From contig NZ_CANKYH010000001.1 of assembly GCF_947487915.1 (NCBI RefSeq), positions 372,001 through 436,000 of the forward strand: a DNA stretch of 64,000 bases. Reading direction: 5' to 3'. The notes under the pieces were generated by a model. That model was not told where the DNA came from. It made no database searches and saw only the letters and a list, made by a program, of their open reading frames with translations. Numbering within the stretch: position 1 is the first letter of the stretch; the number at the start of each line of letters is the position of its first letter. A program made the position numbers and the translations under genes. This document shows positions 8,095 through 16,214 of this stretch, one piece after another. Source of the stretch: an uncultured Serinicoccus sp. (lineage in GTDB: Bacteria > Actinomycetota > Actinomycetes > Actinomycetales > Dermatophilaceae).

Positions 8095-9000
8095 CTAGCC
8101 ACCGAGGTCGGCGACGAGCCCGGGCAGCACGTCCCCCACCAGCGCGTCGAGCCGGAGGGTGGTCTCGGTGTCGCCTCGCGTGGAGCCCCGGGTCACGACC
8201 GCGACGGGTATGCCGTCGCGCGCGGCCCGGCGCACGAACCGGTAGCCGCTCATCACCTGCAGCGAGGAGCCGAGCACCAGGAGCGCGCTCGCACCCTCGA
8301 CCAGGCTGAACGCCCGCTCGACGACGTCCTTGGCGACGGAGCCGCCGAAGAAGACCACGTCCGGCTTGAGCCGGTCCCCTCCGCACACGAGGCAGCGCGG
8401 CGTGCGGAAGCCGGTGACGAGAGCCTCAGGCAGGGCGACGTCGCCGTCCGGCCGCACCGGTGTGGGGGCGTCGAGACCGGTCAGGAAGTCGGGGTTGGCG
8501 TCGGCCAGCCACTGCTGCACCAGCTCGCGCGAGGTCTGCTCGCCGCAGTCGAGGCAGGTGACCGCCGCCAGGGTGCCGTGCAGCTCCAGCACCCGTCGGC
8601 TACCGGCCCGCTGGTGCAGGCCGTCGACGTTCTGGGTGATGACGTGCCGCAGGAGCCCCAGGCGCTCCAGGTCGGCGACCGCGCGGTGGGCGGCGTTCGG
8701 CTCGGCCGCTGCGAACCTCCCCCACCCGGCGAAGGCGCGCGCCCAGTACCGCTGCCGGCCCTCGGCGGAGCTGACGAACTCGCCGTGCTGCATGGGCTGA
8801 ACCCGCCGTGTCCCGTCGGGGCCGCGGTAGTCCGGTATCCCGCTGGCTGTCGACATCCCCGCCCCGGTGAGGACGACGACGTCCCCGTCGGCGAGCAGCT
8901 CCCGCAGCTCTCCGAGCGCGAACGGGTCGACCGGCGTGGGGGGTGGCAGCGTCAGGGCCAGGTCGAGCGGACCCACGACGCTCACGGCGACCCGGCGCAC
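8095..9000 (-). CDS. SIR2-family NAD-dependent protein deacylase
   Basis: About 301 residues. The NAD-binding GAGMSTASGIPDYRGP, the catalytic-site ITQNVDGLHQRAG with active His in ELHGTL, and two Cys pairs (CLDCG and CLVCG) forming the structural zinc ribbon are all present. The enzyme couples lysine deacylation to NAD cleavage. The start is uncertain: GTG 9000 or GTG 8985 both fit, neither has a strong Shine-Dalgarno, and upstream codons are Arg-rich and non-conserved in look. It sits 43 nt upstream of the PRC-barrel gene on the same strand. Confidence 0.85.
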   Translation of the reverse strand: MRRVAVSVVGPLDLALTLPPPTPVDPFALGELRELLADGDVVVLTGAGMSTASGIPDYRGPDGTRRVQPMQHGEFVSSAEGRQRYWARAFAGWGRFAAAEPNAAHRAVADLERLGLLRHVITQNVDGLHQRAGSRRVLELHGTLAAVTCLDCGEQTSRELVQQWLADANPDFLTGLDAPTPVRPDGDVALPEALVTGFRTPRCLVCGGDRLKPDVVFFGGSVAKDVVERAFSLVEGASALLVLGSSLQVMSGYRFVRRAARDGIPVAVVTRGSTRGDTETTLRLDALVGDVLPGLVADLGG

Positions 9001-9113
9001 GCCGTGGCGCGCCCGGACGCGGGCGCGGGGCGGCCGCGGGCGGCGACGGGGGCGGGACGCGACGACATGGTAGGACCATCCTGCCAGCCGGGCGCCCGGA
9101 CGGCTCGCGGAGC

Positions 9114-10457
9114 CTACCGACGACCGAGGGCCGTGACCCGCCCGGAGCCCCGGAGCGCCGTCACCACCTCCGTCGGTCCGGCGACCTGCGGGTGCGGGGG
9201 ACGCGACGGCGCGTCCAGCAGCACCGACCCGGGGCTGTGGCGCCGCACGGAGGCGTCGGCGACGAGGTAGCCGTGCCGCTCGAGCACCATCTGCTCCCCG
9301 GCGCTGAAGGCGTCGAGGTCGGTCCGCACCTGATGGATCGCGCCGAGGGCCTCGGGCGCGCGTCCCTGCGGCATCCTCGTCCCCAGGGCACGCCCGGTCG
9401 GTCCCGCCAGGTCGCCCGGGGACTCCAGGGACCAGGTGGCCCCTGCCAGCGTGCCCCGCGCGAAGCCGGCGTGCAGCCACCGTAGGCGCGCGGTCTGTCC
9501 GCCGCTGGAGGCGATGGACAGCAGACGCCACAGGCGGGAGAGCAACGAACCCGGAGGGCGGCCACGGAAGACCGCGCCCCCGTCGCTGACCAGGACGGTG
9601 TCGTGGTCGGACCAGACCGGCTCGAGGGCGAGGTTGTCGTAGACCCCGCCGTCGACCAGCTGGATCCGCCTCCGGATCGCCGCCCGGACGTCCTCGGGCT
9701 CGTCCGGGTCCGGCGCACCGCCCACGAGGCCCAGCTCGTCGCCGTTCAGCTCCAGCGGCGCGAAGAACGGTGGGTAGGCGCAGGAGGCCGCGACCGCGTC
9801 GACGATGCGCAGCCCCGGTGGCGGGGCGCAGTGGCCGAGCCGGTGGTCACCCATGCGTCCTCGTGGCCCGGCCGAGAAGGGGTCGGCGAAGACCCAGGAG
9901 ACGCCGTAGCCGATCTCGGTGGCGCCGGTGAGCACGACGGGACCACGGGTGCGGGCGTGCTCGCGGAGGTCCGTGCCCCACCACGGGACCGCCTGCTCCA
10001 GCCCCTCGGCCAGCACCCCGACGCTCGCGTCCGGTCGACCCCAGCCACGGGGCCGCATCCGGGACAGCAGCGCGGGGGTGCGCAGGTTGCGCCGGGTGAG
10101 GTCGAGCAGCGGGGCGGCGACCAGCTCCTCCAGGCCCCCCACGCGGCCGGGTCCTTTGAGGGGGTCGGGCCACTCCAGGTCGGGGTGCGTGAGCAGGTTG
10201 GCGAGCACGGCCCCTCCGGACACCGCGCTGATGGTGCGCAACGACCCCAGGACGCCGAGCTCGTCGAGGCGTCGGACGGCGCCGAGGTGGAACAGCGACG
10301 CCCGGAAGCCCCCGCCGGACAGACACAGGGCGCTCCCGTGCCGGGGTCGGAGGGCGGAAGGGCCGTGGTGCGCGGTGGCCCGGGCGGCCTCCAGCTGGGC
10401 CAGGGTCGGGTCACCGGGTGGGGGCGGCGGAAGCACGTGGTGGTGCGCGGCAGGCAC
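9114..10457 (-). CDS. Patatin-like phospholipase/esterase
   Basis: A 447-residue patatin-family protein. The oxyanion loop is GGGFRASLFHLG (near residue 50); the nucleophile Ser lies in ISAVSGGAV, where the usual first Gly of GxSxG is Ala; the catalytic Asp is in LVDGGVYDNLAL. Lipid acyl hydrolase activity is expected, but the substrate is unknown. There is no signal peptide or membrane segment. The GTG start at 10457 follows GGGGA. It is divergent from the LysR gene, which may regulate it. Confidence 0.8.
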   Translation of the reverse strand: MPAAHHHVLPPPPPGDPTLAQLEAARATAHHGPSALRPRHGSALCLSGGGFRASLFHLGAVRRLDELGVLGSLRTISAVSGGAVLANLLTHPDLEWPDPLKGPGRVGGLEELVAAPLLDLTRRNLRTPALLSRMRPRGWGRPDASVGVLAEGLEQAVPWWGTDLREHARTRGPVVLTGATEIGYGVSWVFADPFSAGPRGRMGDHRLGHCAPPPGLRIVDAVAASCAYPPFFAPLELNGDELGLVGGAPDPDEPEDVRAAIRRRIQLVDGGVYDNLALEPVWSDHDTVLVSDGGAVFRGRPPGSLLSRLWRLLSIASSGGQTARLRWLHAGFARGTLAGATWSLESPGDLAGPTGRALGTRMPQGRAPEALGAIHQVRTDLDAFSAGEQMVLERHGYLVADASVRRHSPGSVLLDAPSRPPHPQVAGPTEVVTALRGSGRVTALGRR

Positions 10458-10555
10458 GTCCCCAGCACAGCGGCAGAGGATGACGGGAGCGTGAACGTCA
10501 CCCGTGGTGTCGGCGTCGCTCGGGTGAGCAGCGCTGGGCCGACTACGATGCAGGC

Positions 10556-11500
10556 ATGTTCGACGCCGCAGGGCTGCGCGTGATGCGCGCCATCGCCGAG
10601 GAGGGGTCCTTCACCGCGGCCGCGACCTCCCTCGGCTACACCCAGCCGGCGGTGTCACAGATGGTCCGCCGGCTCGAGCAGCGGGCGGGCACGGCTCTGG
10701 TGGAGCGGATCGGGCGCAGCGTGCGGCTCACCGAGGCCGGCCGTCTCCTGGCCCGGCGTGCCGCCGAGATCCTGGACCGCATCGACGAGGCCGAGGCCGA
10801 GGTCGTGGCCATCGCCGGCCTCAAGGCCGGACGCGTCCGGCTCATGGCCTTCCCGTCCTCGTCCGCGACCCTCGTGCCACGGGCGCTGGCCCGGTTGCGC
10901 ACCAGCCACCCCGCGGTGACGGTGCAGTTCAGCGAGGCCGAACCGCCGGAGTCCCTCGCGGCCGTCCGGGCCGGGGCGGTGGACCTCGCGGTGGCCTTCG
11001 CCTACGAGGGCACGGACGCCGGCCGCGGCGAGGACGACCTGACCGGGCTGGTGGTCATGGACGTCCTCGACGACCCGGTCATGCTGGTGCTCCCCCAGGA
11101 CCACGAGCTCGCCGATCAGGACGAGGTGGACCTCGCCGACCTCTCCGCCGAGCGGTGGATCGCCGGGTGCCCGCGGTGCCGCGGCCACCTGCTCACCCTG
11201 GCCGACGGCGCCGGGTTCAGCCCGGACGTGACCTTCGAGACCGAGGACTACGTCGCGGTCCTGGGGCTGGTCGCGGCCGGGCTCGGGGTCGCGCTCGTCC
11301 CCCAGCTCATCCTCAGCACCGTCTCCCACCCCGACGTGGTCGTCCGGCCCGTCTCGCCGCCGTCGCGGCGCACCGTCCAGGTCGTGACGACCCCGGACCT
11401 GCAACGCGTGCCGGCCGTCGCGGCCACGCTGGAGGCCCTGTGCCACAGCGCGCGGGAGCTGGGCGGGTCCCCGTGCGCGCACGTGGCCCCCACCCCCTGA
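10556..11500 (+). CDS. LysR-family transcriptional regulator
   Basis: A 314-residue LTTR. The N-terminal winged HTH (about residues 1-62: VMRAIAEEGSFTAAATSLGYTQPAVSQMVRRLE) is followed by a linker helix and a periplasmic-binding-like effector domain with a late GLVAAGLGVALVPQL element. A -10 box TACGAT (10544-10549) is exactly 6 nt before ATG, implying a leaderless transcript. LTTRs commonly control the divergent neighbour, here the patatin gene. The effector is unknown. Confidence 0.88.
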   Translation: MFDAAGLRVMRAIAEEGSFTAAATSLGYTQPAVSQMVRRLEQRAGTALVERIGRSVRLTEAGRLLARRAAEILDRIDEAEAEVVAIAGLKAGRVRLMAFPSSSATLVPRALARLRTSHPAVTVQFSEAEPPESLAAVRAGAVDLAVAFAYEGTDAGRGEDDLTGLVVMDVLDDPVMLVLPQDHELADQDEVDLADLSAERWIAGCPRCRGHLLTLADGAGFSPDVTFETEDYVAVLGLVAAGLGVALVPQLILSTVSHPDVVVRPVSPPSRRTVQVVTTPDLQRVPAVAATLEALCHSARELGGSPCAHVAPTP

Positions 11501-11561
11501 CACCTCTGGGAAGTCAGCGCGAGCGACGTCGAGATCGGCTCCGCCGTCACCGGCCCTGGGC

Positions 11562-14099
11562 TCATCCTGCCTCGCGGGCGTGCGGGACGAGCCGTCCTCG
11601 GGCGTCGCGGACGACGGCGATGTCGCCGTGCAGGTCCGTCCTCAGCACGACGGCCCCGACCTCGGAGAGCAGGCTCAGCGCGCTCGGGGCGGGGTGCCCG
11701 AAGTCGTTGTCCTCGCCCACGCCGATGAGCGCGATCTCCGGGCGCGCCCGGCGCACCAGCCGTTCGTCCTGCGCGGCCGAGCCGTGGTGGGCCACCTTGA
11801 GCACGTCGTAGTCGCGACCCTCCGTCACCCGAGCGACCAGCCGGGCACTCTCCGGCTCCAGGTCACCGGTCATGAGCACCCGCGTCCCGGAGACCTCGAC
11901 GTCGAGCACGATGCTGGCGTTGTTGGCCGCCGACCCTCCTGCGGGCGGCCGTGGCGTGGGCCAGAGCACGGTGACGGCGGTGTCGCCCCACGTCCACCGG
12001 TCCCCCGGACGCGCCTGCCGCAGGGGTATGCCGGCCGCGCTCACCTCCGCCACGACGGACGCCGCCGCACCGGCGGGCTCCTGGACCGGCGTGACCAGCA
12101 CCTCACCCACCTCGGCCGCACCGAGCACCGCCGGCAGACCGCCGACATGGTCGCTGTGGAAGTGCGTCAGCACGAGCAGATCGACCCGGCGCACGCCCAG
12201 TGACCGCAGGCACTCCGCCATCTCCCTCGGGTCGGGGCCGGTGTCGACCACGACGGCTCCGCCGGCGCCGCTGGGGACCACGAAGGCGTCCCCCTGCCCG
12301 ACGTCGCAACCTGCGACGACCCAGCCGGGAGGTGGCCACCCGTGAAGACCGGGCACCGGAAACACCCACCCCAGCACCGCGCAGCCCGCGGCGACGGCCA
12401 CCCAGGGACGACGACTCAGCAGGTGCGACCACCAGCGCCAGGTGAGCAGGAGGACCAGCGTCACCGCGGCCAGCGCCCAGGCCCCCACCGCGCCGTCCCA
12501 CCACTCCAGCGTGCCGCCGGGGAGGCGCGAGCACACCCGGGCGATCCGGGCGATGACCCAGGCGGGCGCCGCCGCGAGCCAGGCCACCGCCGCCGCCAGC
12601 CGCACGGAGAGCGGCGCCAGCAGGGCGGCGACGACGCCGAGGATCGTGGTCGGCGGCACCAGCGGCGCCGCCAGGAGGTTCGCCAGCACGCCCACCGTGG
12701 TGACCGTGCCCTGCAGCAGCACGATGACCGGGGCACAGATCACCTGCGCCGCGAGCGGCACGGCGGTCGCCCGCGCCGGCAACGCTGCCCAGGGCGGCAA
12801 CCGCGCAGCCATCGCGAGCCCCCACGGGCGCGCCCACAGGACCAGGCCGAGCGTCGCGAGCGTGGACAGGGCGAACCCGTAGGAGCGGGCCAGCCAGGGG
12901 TCGAGGCACAGCAGGCCGATGACGGCCGCACCCAGGGTCGGCAGGCTCGCCCGTCGCCGGCCACGTGTGAGGGCCATCAGCCCGACCGCGCCCATGACCC
13001 CGGCCCGCAGGACCGAGGGCTCCGGACGGCAGAGCAGGATGAACCCGAGCAGCGCGACGAGCACCACCGGCAACCGCCACCGGCGCGGCAGACCCAGCCT
13101 GGCGGCGAGCAGCGCGACCCCACCCGCCACGATCGCGACGTTGCTGCCGCTGACCGCCGACAGGTGCGTCATCCCGGTGTCGCGCATGGCCTGCGTGAGG
13201 TCCGGGGGCGTCAGCGAGGTGTCGCCGATCACCAGACCGGGCACGAGACCCCGCGCGTCCGCCGGCAGCGGGTCCACGGCCCGGCGGAACCGGTCCCGGA
13301 CGTGGTCGACGCCCCGCAGCAGTGCCGTCGGCCGGTCCACGGTCGTGGGCGGTCCGCGAGGCACGAGGACCGCGACGGCCCGGTCGCCGGGTTCCGCGGG
13401 GGACCACCGGCCGACCGCCTCCACCCTGCTCCGCCAGGCGGCCTCCTCCCAGCCCTGACCGGCGTGGGCGATGACCAGCGAGGGGGTCTGCGGCCGGGCC
13501 GTCTGCCCGCGGGCCGAGGCCCGGACGACGCGGGCCTCGAGGATGACGAGGGGGTCCCGCTCGTCCGCGCGTGCCAGCACCCGGGGCTCGGTGGTCACCA
13601 CCAGCTCGACGCGGGTCACGGCCCGCTCCTGCGCCCAGCCGGCGACCGGACCGGCACGGGCGACGGCGAGGTGCAGCGCGGTGGCGCCGCACACCAGGCC
13701 CACCGCCGCCGCCGCGAGCGCGAGCACCGGCACCAGCGGACGGCCCCGCCGTCCGGACCGCTCGGCCCGGCGAGCCCACCACGTCGTGCGCCCACCTCGG
13801 CGGCCCTCCGGCGGGCCACCGAGCGCGCCGTGGAAGGGACCGGGGGCCAGGACCAGGAGAGCCACCGCCAGGGCGAGCGCGCCGCTGGCGACCACCGCCG
13901 GTAACCAGCCGGGGCCGGGCAGCACCCCCACCAGCACCGCCCAGGCCGTGACGGCCGGCAGGAGGAGCCGCGCGTCGTGGGGCTCCTCCCTCTCCGCACC
14001 GGCCGTCTGTGCCGTCGCTGCCGGGGCCGCCGTCTCGGGGCCCCCGGTCTCTGCGCCCGCCGGGGTCACCGGGGTCACCGGGGACCCCGGGCGGCTCAC
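11562..14099 (-). CDS. comEC: ComEC/Rec2 DNA-uptake channel protein
   Basis: An 845-residue polytopic membrane protein that carries single-stranded DNA across the membrane in transformation. The N-terminal hydrophobic pairs and OB-like region are followed by the Competence domain (VSGSNVAIVAGGVALLAARL ...), many transmembrane helices, and a C-terminal metallo-beta-lactamase-like domain with THFHSDHVGG. The GTG start at 14099 overlaps the comEA stop as GTGA, so translation is coupled. In other actinobacteria holA follows comEC; here a LysR gene is the next neighbour, so that junction has been broken. Confidence 0.92.
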   Translation of the reverse strand: MSRPGSPVTPVTPAGAETGGPETAAPAATAQTAGAEREEPHDARLLLPAVTAWAVLVGVLPGPGWLPAVVASGALALAVALLVLAPGPFHGALGGPPEGRRGGRTTWWARRAERSGRRGRPLVPVLALAAAAVGLVCGATALHLAVARAGPVAGWAQERAVTRVELVVTTEPRVLARADERDPLVILEARVVRASARGQTARPQTPSLVIAHAGQGWEEAAWRSRVEAVGRWSPAEPGDRAVAVLVPRGPPTTVDRPTALLRGVDHVRDRFRRAVDPLPADARGLVPGLVIGDTSLTPPDLTQAMRDTGMTHLSAVSGSNVAIVAGGVALLAARLGLPRRWRLPVVLVALLGFILLCRPEPSVLRAGVMGAVGLMALTRGRRRASLPTLGAAVIGLLCLDPWLARSYGFALSTLATLGLVLWARPWGLAMAARLPPWAALPARATAVPLAAQVICAPVIVLLQGTVTTVGVLANLLAAPLVPPTTILGVVAALLAPLSVRLAAAVAWLAAAPAWVIARIARVCSRLPGGTLEWWDGAVGAWALAAVTLVLLLTWRWWSHLLSRRPWVAVAAGCAVLGWVFPVPGLHGWPPPGWVVAGCDVGQGDAFVVPSGAGGAVVVDTGPDPREMAECLRSLGVRRVDLLVLTHFHSDHVGGLPAVLGAAEVGEVLVTPVQEPAGAAASVVAEVSAAGIPLRQARPGDRWTWGDTAVTVLWPTPRPPAGGSAANNASIVLDVEVSGTRVLMTGDLEPESARLVARVTEGRDYDVLKVAHHGSAAQDERLVRRARPEIALIGVGEDNDFGHPAPSALSLLSEVGAVVLRTDLHGDIAVVRDARGRLVPHAREAG

Positions 14100-15175
14100 G
14101 GTCCGACCGTGACCAGGGGCGCCAGCTGCTCCAGGGTCCGGTCGCCGATGCCGCTCACCTCCAGCAGCTCCTCGACGGCGGTGAACCCCGCGTGCTCCTC
14201 CCGCCAGGCCAGGATGCGTCCGGCGGTGACCGGGCCGATGCCGGGGAGCTCCTCGAGCTCGGCCTGGGTGGCCCGGTTGAGGTCGACCGGCGCCGTGACG
14301 GCCTCGGTGCCGGTCGCCCCGACCCCGGCACCCGCGCCCGTCGTCGGGCCCCCACGTCCTGCGCCGGCGAGCCACCCCGGAGGGGGTTCTTCGCCGGGCG
14401 CGCCCACCCACACCTGCTCGCCGTCGACCACGACCCGGGCCATGTTGACCGAGCCCGGGTCGGCGCCCGGGGTGAGGCCGCCCGCCGCGTCGACGGCATC
14501 GACGACCCTCGCCCCCGGCAGCAGCTCGACGACTCCCGGGGCGGCGACGTGTCCGACCACGTGAACCAGGACGGGCCGGTCCGGGGTGGGCGCCGCGGAG
14601 CTCCCGGGCCCGGCCGCCGGCTCACCGGCACCCGACTCACCGTCGCCTGGCTCACCATCACCTGGCTCACCATCACCTGGCTCCCCGACCCCCGCCTGCG
14701 GACCGGGGTCGCTGCCCGCCCCGGCGGCGGACGTCGCCGACGGTTCACCACCTCCGACGAACCCCGACGGCGCAGGCCCCGCCTGCTCCTGCCCGGGGGC
14801 CTCCGGGAGCGCCGTGGCCTGCTGAGCGACCCACCACCACCGCCCCCCGAGCACCGCGAGCACGACCACGGCGACGAGCAGCAGACCGCCCACGGACCGG
14901 GTGCCCACCCCGATGCTGGCGCTGCGCCCCGCTCCAGGCACCGGCACGAGCCGCACCTCGCCTCCGTGCGCCCCGGGCCCAGGGTGCCCGCCCTCCTCCA
15001 CGTGCTCGCCGACCACGGCACCCCTCCCGAGCTCGTCGTCCCCTCCGCTCTCCGGCTCGTCGGGATCCTCCTCCCCCTGCCACTGCTCGCCGTGGTCGCC
15101 GCGGTCGGCGTCCACCGACGCACGCCGCCTGCGGTGCCTGCCCTGGTGCAGGGCCTCCATGTCCCCCGAGTCCAT
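14096..15175 (-). CDS. comEA: ComEA DNA receptor (SLBB + helix-hairpin-helix)
   Basis: A 359-residue membrane-anchored DNA-binding protein. There is a polar cytosolic N-terminus (~100 residues), one membrane segment (SVGGLLLVAVVVLAVLGG), a long Gly/Pro/Glu-rich linker with GEPGD repeats, an SLBB domain (VHVVGHVAAPGVVELLPG), and a C-terminal double HhH (DLNRATQAELEELPGIGP ... VSGIGDRTLEQL). It binds incoming duplex DNA for ComEC. The start is ATG 15175, 7 nt after a TAGCGT box (15183-15188), so leaderless. The stop is overlapped by the comEC start. Confidence 0.92.
   Translation of the reverse strand: MDSGDMEALHQGRHRRRRASVDADRGDHGEQWQGEEDPDEPESGGDDELGRGAVVGEHVEEGGHPGPGAHGGEVRLVPVPGAGRSASIGVGTRSVGGLLLVAVVVLAVLGGRWWWVAQQATALPEAPGQEQAGPAPSGFVGGGEPSATSAAGAGSDPGPQAGVGEPGDGEPGDGEPGDGESGAGEPAAGPGSSAAPTPDRPVLVHVVGHVAAPGVVELLPGARVVDAVDAAGGLTPGADPGSVNMARVVVDGEQVWVGAPGEEPPPGWLAGAGRGGPTTGAGAGVGATGTEAVTAPVDLNRATQAELEELPGIGPVTAGRILAWREEHAGFTAVEELLEVSGIGDRTLEQLAPLVTVGP
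14636..14688. repeat. 15-bp tandem repeat in comEA linker
   Basis: About three imperfect copies of a 15-bp unit (like CCTGGCTCACCATCA on the plus strand) encode GEPGD repeats in the ComEA linker. The period is a multiple of three, so copy changes would alter spacer length without a frameshift. Confidence 0.7.
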
Positions 15176-15339
15176 GGTCGGCACGCTAGGAGCACCGCAC
15201 CCCGCGCGGGAGGGGGGTGGGCCGATCTGTGGACGGGCCAGCCACGCCGCGGAGGGTGTGGACGGCGCGAGGGCCCCGGTCCGACCTGGCGCCCGAGCCC
15301 CGAGGGCGCCCGCGGTCGGCCCGTGGCGGCCGGCGGGGC

Positions 15340-16200
15340 TCAGCCGGCGTCGGCCACCACGACCCCGAGGGTGCCCGGGCCGGTGTGCACCCCCAGGCTG
15401 GGGTCCAGGGGCAGCACGAGCGGGTCCAGACCCAGCCGCTCCCCCAGCCGGCCCGCCAGCCCGGCGGCGGCCTCCTGCGCGTCCAGCTCGTGCACGGCCA
15501 GCCGCGGCCGCCCGCCCCCGGCGCGCATCCGCTCGACCGCGTCGGCCACCAGCGTCTCCAGCCGGGCGAGCGCCTTGCCACGGGTCCGCACCCGCTCGGC
15601 GAGCACCACCTCTCCGTCGGCCACGGTCAGCAGCGGCTTGATGGCCAGCGCCGACCCGAGCACGGCCTGCGACCGGCCGAGCCGGCCTCCGCGGCGCAGG
15701 TGCTCGAGGGTGTCGACGTAGAACCAGGCACGCGCTCCTGCCAGCCGCCGGTGCACCAGGGCTTCGACCTCCGCCAGGCTCCCGCCGTCCGCCGCCAGCG
15801 CGGCGGCGTCCTGGGCGGCCCAGCCCAGCGTCATACCGACCGTGCGGGAGTCGAGCACCCGCACGTCGACCTCGTCGGCGACCTCCGCCGCGGCGAGCCG
15901 GGCCGCCTCGACCGTCCCGCTGACCCCGCCCGACAGGTGCACGGACACGACGGACCGGCAGCCGGTGCGACCCACCAGCTCGCGGTATGCCTCGACGAAC
16001 TCCCCGGGCGAGACCCGGCTGGTGGAGACGCTGACCCGGTGCGTGGCCGGCCGCAGCGCCTCCACCACCTCCGCGTGCCCGACCTCGCGCGTGTCACCGC
16101 GGCGCCCGGCGACCATGACGTGCAACGGGACCACCGACAGCGCCCGCCCGGCCCCGGGGGGCAGGCAGCTGGCGCTGTCGGTGACGAGGGCGACGTCCAT
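15340..16200 (-). CDS. DegV family fatty-acid-binding protein
   Basis: A 286-residue DegV protein. MDVALVTDSASCLP at the start, STSRVSPGEFVEAY, VHLSGGVSGTVEAARLA and the C-terminal LGVHTGPGTLGVV are all family signatures; the Ser/Thr residues in these loops bind the fatty-acid carboxylate. In Gram-positive bacteria such proteins (FakB) hand fatty acids to a FakA-type kinase. No fakA is seen here. It begins 14 nt after the leuS stop, so it is probably in the leuS operon. ATG 16200 is the natural start. Confidence 0.85.
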   Translation of the reverse strand: MDVALVTDSASCLPPGAGRALSVVPLHVMVAGRRGDTREVGHAEVVEALRPATHRVSVSTSRVSPGEFVEAYRELVGRTGCRSVVSVHLSGGVSGTVEAARLAAAEVADEVDVRVLDSRTVGMTLGWAAQDAAALAADGGSLAEVEALVHRRLAGARAWFYVDTLEHLRRGGRLGRSQAVLGSALAIKPLLTVADGEVVLAERVRTRGKALARLETLVADAVERMRAGGGRPRLAVHELDAQEAAAGLAGRLGERLGLDPLVLPLDPSLGVHTGPGTLGVVVADAG

Positions 16201-16214
16201 GGCGGGCGGCCGGC